From: Niveibacterium sp. 24ML
Lineage (GTDB): Bacteria > Pseudomonadota > Gammaproteobacteria > Burkholderiales > Rhodocyclaceae
Direction of reading: 5' to 3'
Length of the DNA stretch: 64,000 nt
Assembly: GCF_026586805.1 (NCBI RefSeq)
Contig: NZ_JAPFHA010000001.1
Coordinates: forward strand, 1 to 64,000
Shown: one piece after another, positions 28,366 through 37,866 of the stretch
Position numbering within the stretch: position 1 is the stretch's first letter
How the letters are laid out: each line of letters begins with the position of its first letter
Notes under the pieces: model-generated
Databases searched by the model: none
Seen by the model: only the letters and a program-made list of their open reading frames with translations
Told to the model about the DNA's origin: nothing
Program-made: the position numbers and the translations under genes

Positions 28366-29400
28366 TCACTTGATCATCCGCTCGGCCTTGGCCGGCAGGA
28401 AGGCTGGGTTGAAGAGTTCGGCGCCACTCGGCACCTTGGGCAGCGCGTAGGCTTCGGCGGTTTCGGCAATCGAACGCTGCAGGCGCTCGGGCGTGACACC
28501 GCCAAGCCCGTTGGCCTTGACCTCGGGCGTAACGACGTTGGTTGCAAGCGCGAGCTTGAGGCGGCGGGTTTCGAGTGCGGCGTCTACCAGCGCATCGCGT
28601 TCCTTCACCGTCATCGCGGCCGCATCGGGCGCAGCGATGGTCTCTTTGAGCGCCTTGTTGAACGCACGCAGGAAGCCGGCCACCGCCTTGGGCTGCTCGG
28701 CGGCGAACTTTGGCGAAACAATGATGGCGTTGCCGTAGAGCTCAACGCCGTTGTCGGCAAAGTGCATGACAGCGATGTCCTGCGTCTTCACGCCGCGCGC
28801 TTCGAGGTTGAGCAGGCTGGTGAAGTAAAAGCCGGTGATCGCATCCACATCGCCGCGCGCCAGCAGGGTTTCGCGCAGCGCGGGTTCAACCGACTGCCAC
28901 TTCACGGCGTTGGGATCGAGCTTGTTGCTCTTCGCAAACGCGGGCCATGCCTTGCGGCCGGCATCGAACACCGGCGCCGCGAGCGTCTTGCCGAGCAGAT
29001 CGGCGGGTTTGTTGATGCCGGATTTCTTCAGCGAAAAGACGGCGGCCGGCGTGGTGTTGTAGACCATGTACACCGCCTGAATCTTCGAGCCCGGCTGCTT
29101 GGCGTCGTATTCCACCAAGGCATTGAAGTCCGCGAAGCCCATTTCATAGGCGCCAGTGGCAACACGCGTCACGGCACCGGCCGAACCGTTGCCGGCGTCG
29201 ATGGTGACGTCCAGCCCCTCGGCAGCAAAGTAGCCTTTCGACTTGGCGAGCAGGAAGGGGGCGGCGGGGCCTTCAAAGCGCCAGTCGAGCGTGAACTTGA
29301 GCTTGAGCGCATCGTCGGCCAGGGCGCTTGCGCCAGCGAGCAGCAAGGAAGCGGCACCGAAAAGCTGGATGACTGTGCGACGAGTGAAGCGGGAAGGCAT
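28366..29400 (-). CDS. ABC transporter substrate-binding protein, NMT1/THI5-like (344 aa)
   Basis: Exported solute-binding protein. The N-terminus (FTRRTVIQLFGAASLLLAGA) carries twin arginines before the hydrophobic segment, so Tat export is possible, although Sec cannot be excluded. The mature start LKLKFTLDWRFEGPAAPFLL is typical of NMT1/THI5-like proteins, which bind pyrimidine precursors, riboflavin-like rings or sulfonates. The start at 29400 has a good AGGAG site; a longer reading frame upstream lacks one. It is divergent from the Tsx-like gene and shares a 499-bp regulatory region with it. Confidence 0.85.
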   Translation of the reverse strand: MPSRFTRRTVIQLFGAASLLLAGASALADDALKLKFTLDWRFEGPAAPFLLAKSKGYFAAEGLDVTIDAGNGSAGAVTRVATGAYEMGFADFNALVEYDAKQPGSKIQAVYMVYNTTPAAVFSLKKSGINKPADLLGKTLAAPVFDAGRKAWPAFAKSNKLDPNAVKWQSVEPALRETLLARGDVDAITGFYFTSLLNLEARGVKTQDIAVMHFADNGVELYGNAIIVSPKFAAEQPKAVAGFLRAFNKALKETIAAPDAAAMTVKERDALVDAALETRRLKLALATNVVTPEVKANGLGGVTPERLQRSIAETAEAYALPKVPSGAELFNPAFLPAKAERMIK

Positions 29401-29899
29401 CTGGATCTCCTGATTGGGCAACATGGGCCGTTGCACCATCTCAGCAATCCGTGTGCCACGCGGAAATTCAACCGATTGCAGTCCGAGGGCATTTTCCACC
29501 GCTGCCGATTCGCCACTCTGGTGCAATTTGATCCGATATGCGTTTTTATTTGGTGCAGACCGAGTCTTTCCGCATCAATTCGGCGCATCGAATGGCAACC
29601 AATAAGGATTGAGCGAATCCCAATATAACGCCAGCAAATACCGCACCGCATCAATGTCAATCCGGACGGCGCTTTCAGAGATTTGTTGCAAAAATACGTC
29701 GGCCACTCATAACCCGCGAACACCTTGGCAGGCGGCAATCACTCGCTTATTACGGTTTCAATATCCCGCTTATAAACCCTGCACTCAAAAGCGCTGATAG
29801 CATCGAATCGACTCGAATAGCGGCCCGGGCCAGATCCGAGGCAGCAGAGCAGTGTTCCGATTCCGTTTTCAGCCAGCCCGAACAAACAGGGAGATTCAA
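29401..29899. promoter_or_regulatory. 499-bp AT-richer divergent regulatory region with two CGCTTATNA motifs
   Basis: This region separates the NMT1-type transporter operon and the Tsx-like gene and is clearly less GC-rich than its surroundings. CGCTTATTA (29744-29752) and CGCTTATAA (29767-29775) lie in direct orientation 23 bp apart. The same core forms the inverted repeat upstream of xdhA. No coding region or recognisable riboswitch was found. Confidence 0.45.
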
Positions 29900-30736
29900 A
29901 TGCAAGCCAAACTTTCGATCTGCGCCGCTGCCGTTCTGTGCGCCCTTGCTGCCACGCCGGCAGTTGCCGCCGAATGGAGCGACACCTCCGCAAGCTGGCG
30001 TTACGGCACGCAGTTCGCCGAGCCCGGCATCGACGAAGACATCAAGAAAAACATCTTCGCGCTCACCCACGTCAGCGGCTTCAAGTACGGCAGCAACTTC
30101 TTCAACGTGGACTTCCTGATGTCTGGCGACAATGATCCGGCGGCCGGCGGCGGTGGCGGCGCGCAAGAGGTGTATGCGGTGTACGTGAACCAGATGCATC
30201 TGGGCAAGATCACCGGCAACAGCTTCGCATTCGGCCCGGTTCGCGATGTGGCAATCAGTACCGGCTTCGACCTCAGCGCCAAGAACACGGATTTCGCCGC
30301 GCGCGTGCGCAAGTTCACCTTCGGGCCGACGCTGAAATTCGGCGTCTTCGATGGCTGGGCCGACCTGAACCTGCTGTACTACAAGGAAACCAACCACAAC
30401 GGCATCGTTGGCAAGGATGTGGACTTCGACCCGACCTGGCGCGTTTCCGGCGCCTGGGGCATCCCCTTCGCCGCCGGCTCGCTGCCGCTCTCAGTCAATG
30501 GCTTCTTCAGCTACACCGGCGCCAAGGGCAAGGACGGCTTCGGCAACGAAACCAAGGCTGAAACCCTGATCGACATCTTCCTGATGGCCGACCTGGGCGC
30601 GCTGGCCGACAAGAAGGGCACCTTCCTCGCCGGCGTCGGCTACGAGTACTGGCAGAACAAGTTCGGTAACGATCACGAAAAGCTGGTTGGCTCGACCGCC
30701 AACACGCCGATGATCAAGGCCGAATTCCACTTCTGA
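29900..30736 (+). CDS. Tsx-like nucleoside-specific outer membrane channel (278 aa)
   Basis: A signal peptide (KLSICAAAVLCALAATPAVAA) is followed by a beta-barrel pattern of alternating hydrophobic residues ending in a terminal Phe (MIKAEFHF), the outer-membrane assembly signal. WSDTSASWRYGTQFAEPG, then HVSGFKYGSNFFNVDFLMS and FGVFDGWADLNLLYYKE resemble Tsx/OmpK-type channels for nucleosides. The start at 29900 follows a CAGGGAGA ribosome-binding site. In this cluster it would bring purine nucleosides or bases across the outer membrane for the ABC importers. A strong hairpin terminator follows. Confidence 0.8.
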   Translation: MQAKLSICAAAVLCALAATPAVAAEWSDTSASWRYGTQFAEPGIDEDIKKNIFALTHVSGFKYGSNFFNVDFLMSGDNDPAAGGGGGAQEVYAVYVNQMHLGKITGNSFAFGPVRDVAISTGFDLSAKNTDFAARVRKFTFGPTLKFGVFDGWADLNLLYYKETNHNGIVGKDVDFDPTWRVSGAWGIPFAAGSLPLSVNGFFSYTGAKGKDGFGNETKAETLIDIFLMADLGALADKKGTFLAGVGYEYWQNKFGNDHEKLVGSTANTPMIKAEFHF

Positions 30737-30760
30737 TCGCTCGGCGACAACTGCAAGACA

Positions 30761-30795
30761 AAATGGCCCGCGAAGTTCGCGGGCCATTTCCTTTT
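30761..30795. terminator. Bidirectional rho-independent terminator
   Basis: The long inverted repeat AAATGGCCCGCG/CGCGGGCCATTT around a small loop is followed by CCTTTT on the plus strand and an A/T-rich flank on the other. It serves the Tsx-like gene (plus) and probably the allophanate hydrolase operon (minus). Confidence 0.8.
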
Positions 30796-30882
30796 GTGCC
30801 GGACTATTGATTCAGCACGTTGCTTTGCGCATCGGCGAAGCGTCGCCGCCGGCGCGATACGCGAATGTGATGCCTTTGCCGT

Positions 30883-32697
30883 TCAGTGCGCGGCGAGGTA
30901 GGCGCGCCAGCCGCCAAAGTGGCTGATGTCCTCCGCGCCTTCGGCGGCGGCCGCCTCGCAAACGAAGCCCTGCACGCTGCTGCCGTCTCCGAGCCGCACG
31001 GTTCCAATGCCGAGCGGCGCCGGAATGCCGGCGACGAAACTGCCGTAGGCGGTGGCCGGCATTTCCCAGATTTCCATCTGCACCGCGCAGCCGCCGCTGG
31101 CGACACGGATCATGCCGGGGCGGTACGGTGGGCCGCCGGGCAAAGCGACGAAACGATATTCCGGCGCCGACATCACCTCAGCCACCAGACGCGCGCCGCG
31201 GCTGGTGAGTTGCCCGTTGAGCGGCAAGCCACGGAGGTGGGCGCCGCACACCGCAACGCGAACCTGGCCACCCGCCAGCCTTGGGTGGGCCGACACGGCA
31301 GGCAGGGCGAGCCCGCTTGCGCCAAGCGGCGAACCGAGCGCGCGCTGCATCCGTGCCGCCAGCCGCAGCAAGGGGCCGTCCTGATGCGCAGGGGCAAACA
31401 CGGTCACGCCGAAGGGGAGGCCATCGGACTGAAAGCCGGCCGGCACCGCGGTCGCCGCGTAGTCGAGCAGGTTCATGAAGTTGGTGTAGGTGCCCAGGTT
31501 CGCGTTGAGGCGAATCGGGTCCGCCAGCATCTGCGCGATCGTGTAGATCGTGCCGGCCGACGGCGTGATGATCGTATCCACCGCTTGCCACACCGCGTCG
31601 CACTGCCGCTTGGCAGCCTTCAGGCGATAGCCGTAGGTGTAGGCATCGGCGGCCGACCACTGCCGCGCACCGCCGATGATTTCGCGGATCACCGGCAGCG
31701 GCGCTTCGGGACTGGCGTCGAAGAACGCGCGGATCGCCGCATAGCGCTCCGCCACCCAGGGGCCTTCGTAGAGCATCTTCGCGGTATCGAGAAAGGGCTG
31801 CAGGTCGATCTCGACCAACTCGCCGCCGAGCGATTCAAGCCGCGCCAGTGCTTCGCCGAACAGGCGCTCGGCCTCGGTGTTGCCGAAGAAGGCCAGTTGC
31901 GAAGCCTTCGGCACGCCGACACGGAGGGCATTCGCGCTGCCGAAATCAAAACCGTGCCCTTCCTGCTTGCGGGCAAAACAGTCATCGGCATCGAAAGCGG
32001 CCGCGGCACAGGTGACCGCTTCGGCATCCTCGGCAGTGAGCGCAAAAATCGACACCGTATCGAGTGAGCGGCAGGCTGGCACGACGCCGCAGGTCGACAG
32101 CCAGCCAAGCGTCGGCTTGTGGCCGACCAGATTGTTGAAGGCCGCCGGCACGCGGCCCGAACCCGCAGTATCGGTGCCGAGCGCGAAGCTGACGTAGCCC
32201 TTGGCCACCGCCACCGCCGAACCGGAACTCGATCCGCCGGAGATGTATTCCGGGTTGAAGGCGTTGCGGCACGCGCCCCAAGGTGAGCGGGTGCCGTTGA
32301 GCCCGGTGGCGAACTGGTCGAGGTTGGTCTTGCCGATCGGGATCGCGCCCGCGTCGATCAGGCGCTGCACCACGAACGCGTTGGCATCCGGCTGGTATGC
32401 GAACTCGCGGCAGGCAGCAGTGGTCGGCACGCCGGCAAGGTCGATGTTGTCCTTGATCGCGAAGGGGATGCCGTAGAGCGGCAGGCTCGCCGGATCGCGC
32501 CCGGCCAACGTGCTTGCGTAGCCGCGGATCACGTCGTCAGGCAGTCGCGTAATCCATACGCAGTTGGGGTCTTCGACGGTGCGGCGCAGGATCACTTCCA
32601 CCACATCGAGCGGCGTCAAGCCGCCTGCCAGATACGCGGCACGCAGGCTGGCGATGTCGAGACTCAGCGCGTCTGAAGACAATCCGGCAGGCCTCAT
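30883..32697 (-). CDS. atzF: Allophanate hydrolase (604 aa)
   Basis: Amidase-signature enzyme that hydrolyses allophanate to ammonia and carbon dioxide. The catalytic triad is visible as Lys82 (FAIKDNID), cis-Ser156 (ISGGSSSGS) and Ser180 ([13 protein letters not shown]). Each is shifted by the same amount from the Lys91/Ser165/Ser189 that I recall for Pseudomonas AtzF, which supports the assignment. The C-terminal about 130 residues (from LNGQL onward) form the extra allophanate-hydrolase domain that distinguishes it from plain amidases. No urea carboxylase gene is present, so its allophanate most likely comes from biuret, made by the adjacent cysteine hydrolases. Its start overlaps the stop of the upstream hydrolase gene by 4 bp. 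Confidence 0.93.
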   Translation of the reverse strand: MRPAGLSSDALSLDIASLRAAYLAGGLTPLDVVEVILRRTVEDPNCVWITRLPDDVIRGYASTLAGRDPASLPLYGIPFAIKDNIDLAGVPTTAACREFAYQPDANAFVVQRLIDAGAIPIGKTNLDQFATGLNGTRSPWGACRNAFNPEYISGGSSSGSAVAVAKGYVSFALGTDTAGSGRVPAAFNNLVGHKPTLGWLSTCGVVPACRSLDTVSIFALTAEDAEAVTCAAAAFDADDCFARKQEGHGFDFGSANALRVGVPKASQLAFFGNTEAERLFGEALARLESLGGELVEIDLQPFLDTAKMLYEGPWVAERYAAIRAFFDASPEAPLPVIREIIGGARQWSAADAYTYGYRLKAAKRQCDAVWQAVDTIITPSAGTIYTIAQMLADPIRLNANLGTYTNFMNLLDYAATAVPAGFQSDGLPFGVTVFAPAHQDGPLLRLAARMQRALGSPLGASGLALPAVSAHPRLAGGQVRVAVCGAHLRGLPLNGQLTSRGARLVAEVMSAPEYRFVALPGGPPYRPGMIRVASGGCAVQMEIWEMPATAYGSFVAGIPAPLGIGTVRLGDGSSVQGFVCEAAAAEGAEDISHFGGWRAYLAAH

Positions 32698-33383
32698 TTG
32701 CGCGCTTTCACATTGAGCGATTCACGATCCACGATCAGCTCGCCGAGGCTGGCCGTCCAGCCGACGATGCCGCCCTGCGCACGCACCATGTCCAGCGTGG
32801 CCTGCTTGAAGTGCGGGAAGTAGCTCGCGGTGGCCTCTTCGATCAGCAGGCAGTTGTAGCCTCGGTCGTTGGCTTCGCGCATGCTCGTCTGCACGCAGAC
32901 CTCGGTGGTGACGCCGGCAAAAATGAGGCTGCTGATGTTTCGCTTCTGCAGCCAGTCATCAAGGTCGGTGGCGTAAAAAGCGCCCTTGCCCGGCTTGCGC
33001 AGCACGCGCTCGCCGGCCAGCGGCGCCAGTTCGGGCACGAAGTCGCTGCCGGACTCGCCGTCGATCAGGATGCGGCCCATCGGCCCCGGATCACCAATCC
33101 GCTTGCCGGGCGCGCCGCGTTGCAGCTTGGCCGGCGGGCAATCGGACAGATCCGGCGCGTGGGCTTCCTTGGTATGCACGACGCTCATCCGCACGCTGCG
33201 CGCCCAGTCGAGCAACTGCCGCGCAGGTGAAATACACCCGGCCAGTTGCGATACGTCGTTGCCGAGCGCCTCGCCGAATCCGCCCGGCAGCAGGAAGTCG
33301 CGCTGCATGTCGATCATCACCAGCGCGGTGCGCGTGGTCTCGAAGCTGAACGGCGCCGGTTGTGCGTTGATACCCAGTTCCAT
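32694..33383 (-). CDS. Isochorismatase-superfamily cysteine hydrolase, candidate triuret hydrolase (229 aa)
   Basis: The cysteine-hydrolase triad is Asp25 ([11 protein letters not shown]), Lys130 or Lys133 ([13 protein letters not shown]) and Cys163 ([20 protein letters not shown]). It is a clear paralogue of the biuret-hydrolase-like protein at 35130-35825, and its gene is fused by a 4-bp overlap to allophanate hydrolase. In the described triuret pathway (TrtA, BiuH, AtzF; Herbaspirillum work) two such paralogues convert triuret to carboxybiuret/biuret and biuret to allophanate. Because the other copy looks like BiuH, this one is the TrtA candidate. A second biuret or ureide amidohydrolase is the alternative. 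The start at 33383 has a strong AGGAGG site abutting a dispersed repeat. Confidence 0.65.
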   Translation of the reverse strand: MELGINAQPAPFSFETTRTALVMIDMQRDFLLPGGFGEALGNDVSQLAGCISPARQLLDWARSVRMSVVHTKEAHAPDLSDCPPAKLQRGAPGKRIGDPGPMGRILIDGESGSDFVPELAPLAGERVLRKPGKGAFYATDLDDWLQKRNISSLIFAGVTTEVCVQTSMREANDRGYNCLLIEEATASYFPHFKQATLDMVRAQGGIVGWTASLGELIVDRESLNVKARK

Positions 33384-33392
33384 ACGCCCTCC

Positions 33393-33541
33393 TAAGGATG
33401 GCCTGAATAAGTGGCTGCGACGGCGCATCGCCGCGTTGCGGCGTGCTCGCTCCCGCGCCTATCCCTCTGATATGTCTTGGTCGCTGCGCGCGCCGCGCCT
33501 TGCGCTGCATCCCTCTCGCTCACTAATTCAGACCTTCCCTA
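33393..33541 (-). repeat. Full copy B of the 149-bp dispersed repeat, inverted relative to copy A
   Basis: The reverse complement matches 13514-13662 with about 7 differences in 149 bp. It fills the gap between the ABC ATPase gene and the candidate triuret hydrolase gene inside one minus-strand operon. The first three bases of the element on the minus strand are the TAG stop of the ATPase gene, and its other end abuts the ribosome-binding site of the hydrolase gene. Confidence 0.85.
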
Positions 33542-35119
33542 CGCGTGCGTTTCGCCAGCCATGTAGCGCCCGAGTGTGGCCACGTCGGCACCTGCGCGCG
33601 GGCACGCGTAAGCGATCTGCCCGGCGTGCATCACCAGCAGGCGGTCTGAAAGCTCCATCAGTTCATCGAGGTCTTCGCTCACCAGCAGCACCGCGCAGCC
33701 GGCATCCCGCGCAGCGCGCAGCCGGGCGTGGATGGCGGCAACGGCGCGGAAGTCGAGCCCGAACACCGGGTTGGCCACAATCAGCACCCGCACCGGGCCT
33801 TGTGTGCCTTCGCTCAGTTCGCGCGCCAGCACCGCACGCTGCACATTGCCGCCGGACAGGGACGCTATCGGCGCGCCCGGCCCGGGCGTGCGCACACCGA
33901 AGTGCTCGATCATGCTGCGCGCCTGCTCGGCCAGCGCCTTGGGCCGCAACCACGGGCCGCGTGCGAGCGGCGCCTTGTCGAAGCTGCGCAGTGCCATATT
34001 GTCCGCCACGCTCATCTCGCCCACGCAGGCGTTGCGCAGGGGCTCCTCCGGCAGGCTGCGCACGCCAAGCGCCTGCATCTCGTGGCGCCGCTGGCGATAC
34101 GGCTTGCCATCAATGCTGACGGCACCGCCAAGGATGCGGCGCTGGCCCAGCAGCGCTTCGACCAGCTCGCGCTGGCCGTTGCCCGAGACGCCGGCGACGC
34201 CGACGATTTCGCCCGCGCGCACGCTGAACGTGGCCTTGTCGACGGCCGGCACACCGCGATCGCCGATCACCGTGAGGGCGCTTACCTGCCACACTTCTGC
34301 GCCCGCCGCATGGCCGGATTCGACAGGCGTCGCCAGCTTGGGCTGCGCGTCCTCGGCGCCCATCATCGCCACCGCAAGGCGCTGCGGATCGGTCTCCGAC
34401 ACCTTTGCGCCGGCCACATGCTTGCCACGCCGCAGCACCGTCACCGCATCGGCGAAGCGCATCACCTCACGGAACTTGTGCGTGATCATCAGCACCGTCA
34501 GCTTGCCCGCCTGGGTGCGCGTCTGCAGGTAGCCCAGCAGCTCGTCGGCCTCGCCCGGCGTGAGCACGGATGTCGGTTCATCAAGGATGATGAAACGGCG
34601 CTTGAGGTAAAGCTGCTTGATGATCTCGACCTTCTGCTTCTCACCCGCCGCCAGCTCGCCGGCCAGCGCATCAAGCCGTACGCGGAAGGGCATCTCGGCG
34701 AGCATGGCTTCGAGCGCGGCGCGTTCGCGCTTCCAGTCCAACAACGCGGGCAGCCGCGGCTGGGCGAGCAACAGGTTCTCCGCCACCGAGAGGTTCGGCG
34801 CCAGCGTGAAGTGCTGGAACACCATGCCGATGCCCAAGGCCGCCGCTTCGCGCGGGCTGCTGATGTTGCGCTCGCGGCGGTCGACGCTGACGCTGCCGGT
34901 GTCGGCCGGCTGGTAGCCGATCAGGCATTTGACCAGGGTGCTCTTGCCCGCGCCGTTCTCGCCCAGCAGCGCATGGAAGCTGCCCGCAGCGACGTGGATC
35001 GACACATCGTCAAGCGCGACGAAGTCGCCAAAGCGCTTGGTGAGGTTCAAGACCTCGACCTCCGCCGCCTCGCCATGTGGCGTTTCAAGCCCCGGAACAA
35101 CGACTGCCGATTCGAACAT
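33539..35119 (-). CDS. ABC transporter ATP-binding protein, second BMP-type system (526 aa)
   Basis: Tandem ABC domains: Walker A GENGAGKSTLVK, then Walker B RRFIILDEPTSVLT in the first half; a degenerate GVSGNGQRELV loop and signature LSGGNVQRAVLAREL in the second. It belongs with the permeases at 35842-37856 and the binding protein at 37867-38988. The biuret-hydrolase-like gene is inserted between the ATPase and permease genes. The ATG at 35119 is preferred; sequence homology starts only after it. The stop codon lies in the dispersed repeat. Confidence 0.9.
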   Translation of the reverse strand: MFESAVVVPGLETPHGEAAEVEVLNLTKRFGDFVALDDVSIHVAAGSFHALLGENGAGKSTLVKCLIGYQPADTGSVSVDRRERNISSPREAAALGIGMVFQHFTLAPNLSVAENLLLAQPRLPALLDWKRERAALEAMLAEMPFRVRLDALAGELAAGEKQKVEIIKQLYLKRRFIILDEPTSVLTPGEADELLGYLQTRTQAGKLTVLMITHKFREVMRFADAVTVLRRGKHVAGAKVSETDPQRLAVAMMGAEDAQPKLATPVESGHAAGAEVWQVSALTVIGDRGVPAVDKATFSVRAGEIVGVAGVSGNGQRELVEALLGQRRILGGAVSIDGKPYRQRRHEMQALGVRSLPEEPLRNACVGEMSVADNMALRSFDKAPLARGPWLRPKALAEQARSMIEHFGVRTPGPGAPIASLSGGNVQRAVLARELSEGTQGPVRVLIVANPVFGLDFRAVAAIHARLRAARDAGCAVLLVSEDLDELMELSDRLLVMHAGQIAYACPRAGADVATLGRYMAGETHA

Positions 35120-35129
35120 GGCGCGCGCC

Positions 35130-35825
35130 TCAGGCGTCCGGCCAGGCGGCCAGGGCTGCGAGCACCGCAGCCGAGTCCGCCACCGCGCCGAACACGCCAC
35201 CCTGCATCAGCACCATGTTGATCGCGGCAAGGTGGTTGTTGTAATCGGTCGCGCCGCAACCATCGGTGACCAGCAGGCACTCGAAGCCACGGTCGTTCGC
35301 TTCGCGCATCGTGGTGTGCACGCACACATCGGTGGTGATGCCGGTCAGCACGATGTTGCGGATGCCGCGGGTGTGCAGCACCAACTCAAGATCGGTCGCA
35401 CAGAAAGAGCCCTTGCCGGGCTTGTCGATGATCACCTCGCCCGGCAGCGGGTAGAGCTCGGGAATGATGTCCCAGCCCGGTTCGCCGCGGACGAGGATGC
35501 GGCCGCAGGGCCCGGCGTCGCCGATGCCCGCGCCGATCCGCTGCGAACGCCAGCGCTTGTTCGCGGGCAGATCCGACAGATCGGGCCGATGGCCTTCGCG
35601 GGTGTGGATCACATGCGCCCCCGCCGCGCGGAACTTCGCCAGCAGTTTGCCGATCGGTTCGATCGGCGCGCGGGTCAGCGAGATGTCGTAACCCATCGTG
35701 TCGACATAGCCGCCCTTGCCGCAGAAGTCGGTCTGCATGTCGATGATGACGAGCGCGGTGTTCGCCGGCGTCAGCGCGCCATCGAAGGGCCAGGGATAGG
35801 GCTTGGAATCCAGGGTCAGGCTCAT
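35130..35825 (-). CDS. biuH: Biuret amidohydrolase-like cysteine hydrolase (231 aa)
   Basis: Isochorismatase-superfamily enzyme expected to hydrolyse biuret to allophanate and ammonia. The triad is Asp29 ([18 protein letters not shown]), Lys135 ([15 protein letters not shown]) and Cys168 ([19 protein letters not shown]). These match the Asp36/Lys142/Cys175 I recall for Rhizobium leguminosarum BiuH with a constant shift of 7. The long stretches [40 protein letters not shown] and [18 protein letters not shown] are also as I remember that protein. It is encoded inside an ABC importer operon, 10 bp upstream of the ATPase gene. Confidence 0.82.
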   Translation of the reverse strand: MSLTLDSKPYPWPFDGALTPANTALVIIDMQTDFCGKGGYVDTMGYDISLTRAPIEPIGKLLAKFRAAGAHVIHTREGHRPDLSDLPANKRWRSQRIGAGIGDAGPCGRILVRGEPGWDIIPELYPLPGEVIIDKPGKGSFCATDLELVLHTRGIRNIVLTGITTDVCVHTTMREANDRGFECLLVTDGCGATDYNNHLAAINMVLMQGGVFGAVADSAAVLAALAAWPDA

Positions 35826-35841
35826 GCGTGTTCCTCGGTCA

Positions 35842-36762
35842 TCAACGATTGAGGGAAAGTTCGCCCGGCGCGCCCTTGAGGCTGGTGTCACGCGAACAGG
35901 TCAGCGCCATCAGCAGCAGGGTCAGCGCGTAGGGCGCAGCATTGAACAGGTAGTAGCCAGACGAGATACCGACGGACTGCAAGGCAGGCCCGATCGCCCC
36001 GGCGGCGCCGAACATCAGCGCAGCCAGCACGCAGCGGCGCGGCTGCCAGCGCGCGAAGATCACCAGGGCGACGGCCATGATCCCCTGCCCGTTCGAGAGC
36101 CCTTCGTTCCAGCTGCCCGGATAGAACAGCGAGAGGAAGGCGCCGCCCACCCCCGCCAGCGCGCCACCGAGTACCGTGGCGGCGATGCGGGTAGGAATCA
36201 CCGCGGCGCCGGCCGCGCGTGCGGCGGCTTCGCTGTCGCCGACCAGGCGCAGCGTGAGGCCGATGCGGGTGTTGGCGAAGGCCCAGTGCAGCGCGAAGGC
36301 GAGCAGCAGGCCGGCAATGAAGAGCGGGTTGATGTCGAGCGCGGAGCGCAGCGCCGGCGAATCGCTCCAGGCCCCCAGATGAAAGGCGCTGAGCGTGGGC
36401 GCTTGTGGCTGGATGTAGGCCTTGCCCCAGTAGAAGGCCAGCCCGGTGCCGAGCAGCATCAGGGCAATGCCGAGCGCGATGTCGTTCACCCGCCGCAGGC
36501 TCGCGAGCAGGCCATGCAGCAAGCCGAACACCGCGCCCGCGCCAGCGGCGGCCAACACGCCGAGCCACGGGCTGCCGCTGTGCAGCGAGGCGGCGTAGGC
36601 GCTCATCGCCCCCATCACCAGCGTGCCTTCAAGGCCGAGGTTGATGCGCCCGGCCTTCTCGGTAATCGTTTCACCCAGGCTCACGAACAGGAAGGGCGTG
36701 CTGACGCGGATCGCGCCGCCGAGCATCGCCAGCAGTACCGCGGTGATGGCATCGATCGTCAT
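35842..36762 (-). CDS. ABC transporter permease, second BMP-type system (subunit 2, 306 aa)
   Basis: Hydrophobic permease with the family signature [20 protein letters not shown] (about 28-47) and the C-terminal [20 protein letters not shown]. Its start overlaps the stop of the other permease gene by 4 bp. Its partner genes are the binding protein and ATPase of the same minus-strand operon. Confidence 0.9.
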   Translation of the reverse strand: MTIDAITAVLLAMLGGAIRVSTPFLFVSLGETITEKAGRINLGLEGTLVMGAMSAYAASLHSGSPWLGVLAAAGAGAVFGLLHGLLASLRRVNDIALGIALMLLGTGLAFYWGKAYIQPQAPTLSAFHLGAWSDSPALRSALDINPLFIAGLLLAFALHWAFANTRIGLTLRLVGDSEAAARAAGAAVIPTRIAATVLGGALAGVGGAFLSLFYPGSWNEGLSNGQGIMAVALVIFARWQPRRCVLAALMFGAAGAIGPALQSVGISSGYYLFNAAPYALTLLLMALTCSRDTSLKGAPGELSLNR

Positions 36763-37856
36763 GCGGGCTCCTCAGGCGCTGGCGTGGCTTTGGCAAGGCG
36801 CGGCGCGGGCAGCTGCGGCATCCGCCAGGCGCGGCCGCGCAGTGTTTCCATCGCGATCAGCACGACGAACAAGATGCCCTGCAGCACCAGCACGGTAGCG
36901 TCGGGCATGTCGAGCCGCCGTTGCAGCAGGCTGCCCGCGGCGCCGATGCCACCGATCAGGATTGCCGCAGGGATCACCGCCAGCGGGTTCTGCCGCGCGA
37001 TGAAGGCAATCAGGATGCCGGCATGGCCATAGCCGACCAGCACCGATGCATTGCAGCTGCCGTGCACCGCCGCCACTTCAAGCATGCCGGCAAGCCCGGC
37101 CATGGCGCCGCCCGCAGCGCAGAGCCCGATCACCCAGGGGGTCACCGCAAGCCCCGCCATCGCCGCGGCGCGCGGATTGCCGCCCACCACGCGCACCGTG
37201 AACCCCCAGATCGTGAAGCGCAGGAAAACCCAGGCCAGCACGGCGCAGACCAGGCCGACCGCGAGGCCGACATGCACATCGAGCCCCGGCAGGTTGCCCA
37301 GCATGGCTTCGGGCGCCAGCGGCAGGGTTGAGGGCTTGTTAAGGCTGGCCGGATCGCGCAGCGGCCCTTCGACGAAGTGATTCATCAGGGCCACGGCGAT
37401 GTAGGAAATCAGCAGGCTGGAGATGGTTTCGTTCACGCCGCGCCACTGCCGCAGCGCACCGGCAAAGCCGATCAGCAGGCCGCCGGCGAGCATGCCCGCC
37501 AGCGCCATGCCGAGCCAGATCACCGGGTTCGGGCTGCCGGCCAGGGCCAGCGCCGCGGCGGCGGCCCCCAAGGCGCCGAAGGCCAATGCGCCCTCGCCGC
37601 CGATGATCACCAGACCGGCCCGCGCCGGAATCGCGACGGCAAGGCCGGTGAGGATCAACGGCGCCGCACGCAGCAGCGTGTTCTGCCAGCCGAAGGCATC
37701 ACCAAAGGCACCGGCGAAGATGGTTTCGAGCACCTCCAGCGGCGCCTGCCCCTCCATCGCCACGAACAGCGAGAACAGCATCAGCGCAATCACCAGCGCT
37801 GCAACGGGCAGCAGCGCATCGATCAGCGGACGTGGGCGGGCAGGCGCGGCGCTCAT
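36759..37856 (-). CDS. ABC transporter permease, second BMP-type system (subunit 1, 365 aa)
   Basis: Inner membrane permease with PARAGLVIIGGEGALAFGAL (about 78-97, the NIGAEGQ-like element), RFTIWGFTVRVVGGNPRAA and VLVGYGHAGILIAFIARQNP. It is 10 bp downstream of the binding-protein gene and overlaps the next permease gene. Together they form an importer dedicated to this second hydrolase block, possibly for ureides such as biuret or triuret, or for a purine. Confidence 0.9.
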   Translation of the reverse strand: MSAAPARPRPLIDALLPVAALVIALMLFSLFVAMEGQAPLEVLETIFAGAFGDAFGWQNTLLRAAPLILTGLAVAIPARAGLVIIGGEGALAFGALGAAAAALALAGSPNPVIWLGMALAGMLAGGLLIGFAGALRQWRGVNETISSLLISYIAVALMNHFVEGPLRDPASLNKPSTLPLAPEAMLGNLPGLDVHVGLAVGLVCAVLAWVFLRFTIWGFTVRVVGGNPRAAAMAGLAVTPWVIGLCAAGGAMAGLAGMLEVAAVHGSCNASVLVGYGHAGILIAFIARQNPLAVIPAAILIGGIGAAGSLLQRRLDMPDATVLVLQGILFVVLIAMETLRGRAWRMPQLPAPRLAKATPAPEEPA

Positions 37857-37866
37857 CGGGTTTGCC

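Noticed and set aside
29401-29899. Purine or other riboswitch in the long leader of the Tsx-like gene
   Set aside because: I looked for a conserved aptamer core and multi-stem layout and found none; the region is better explained by operator-type motifs.
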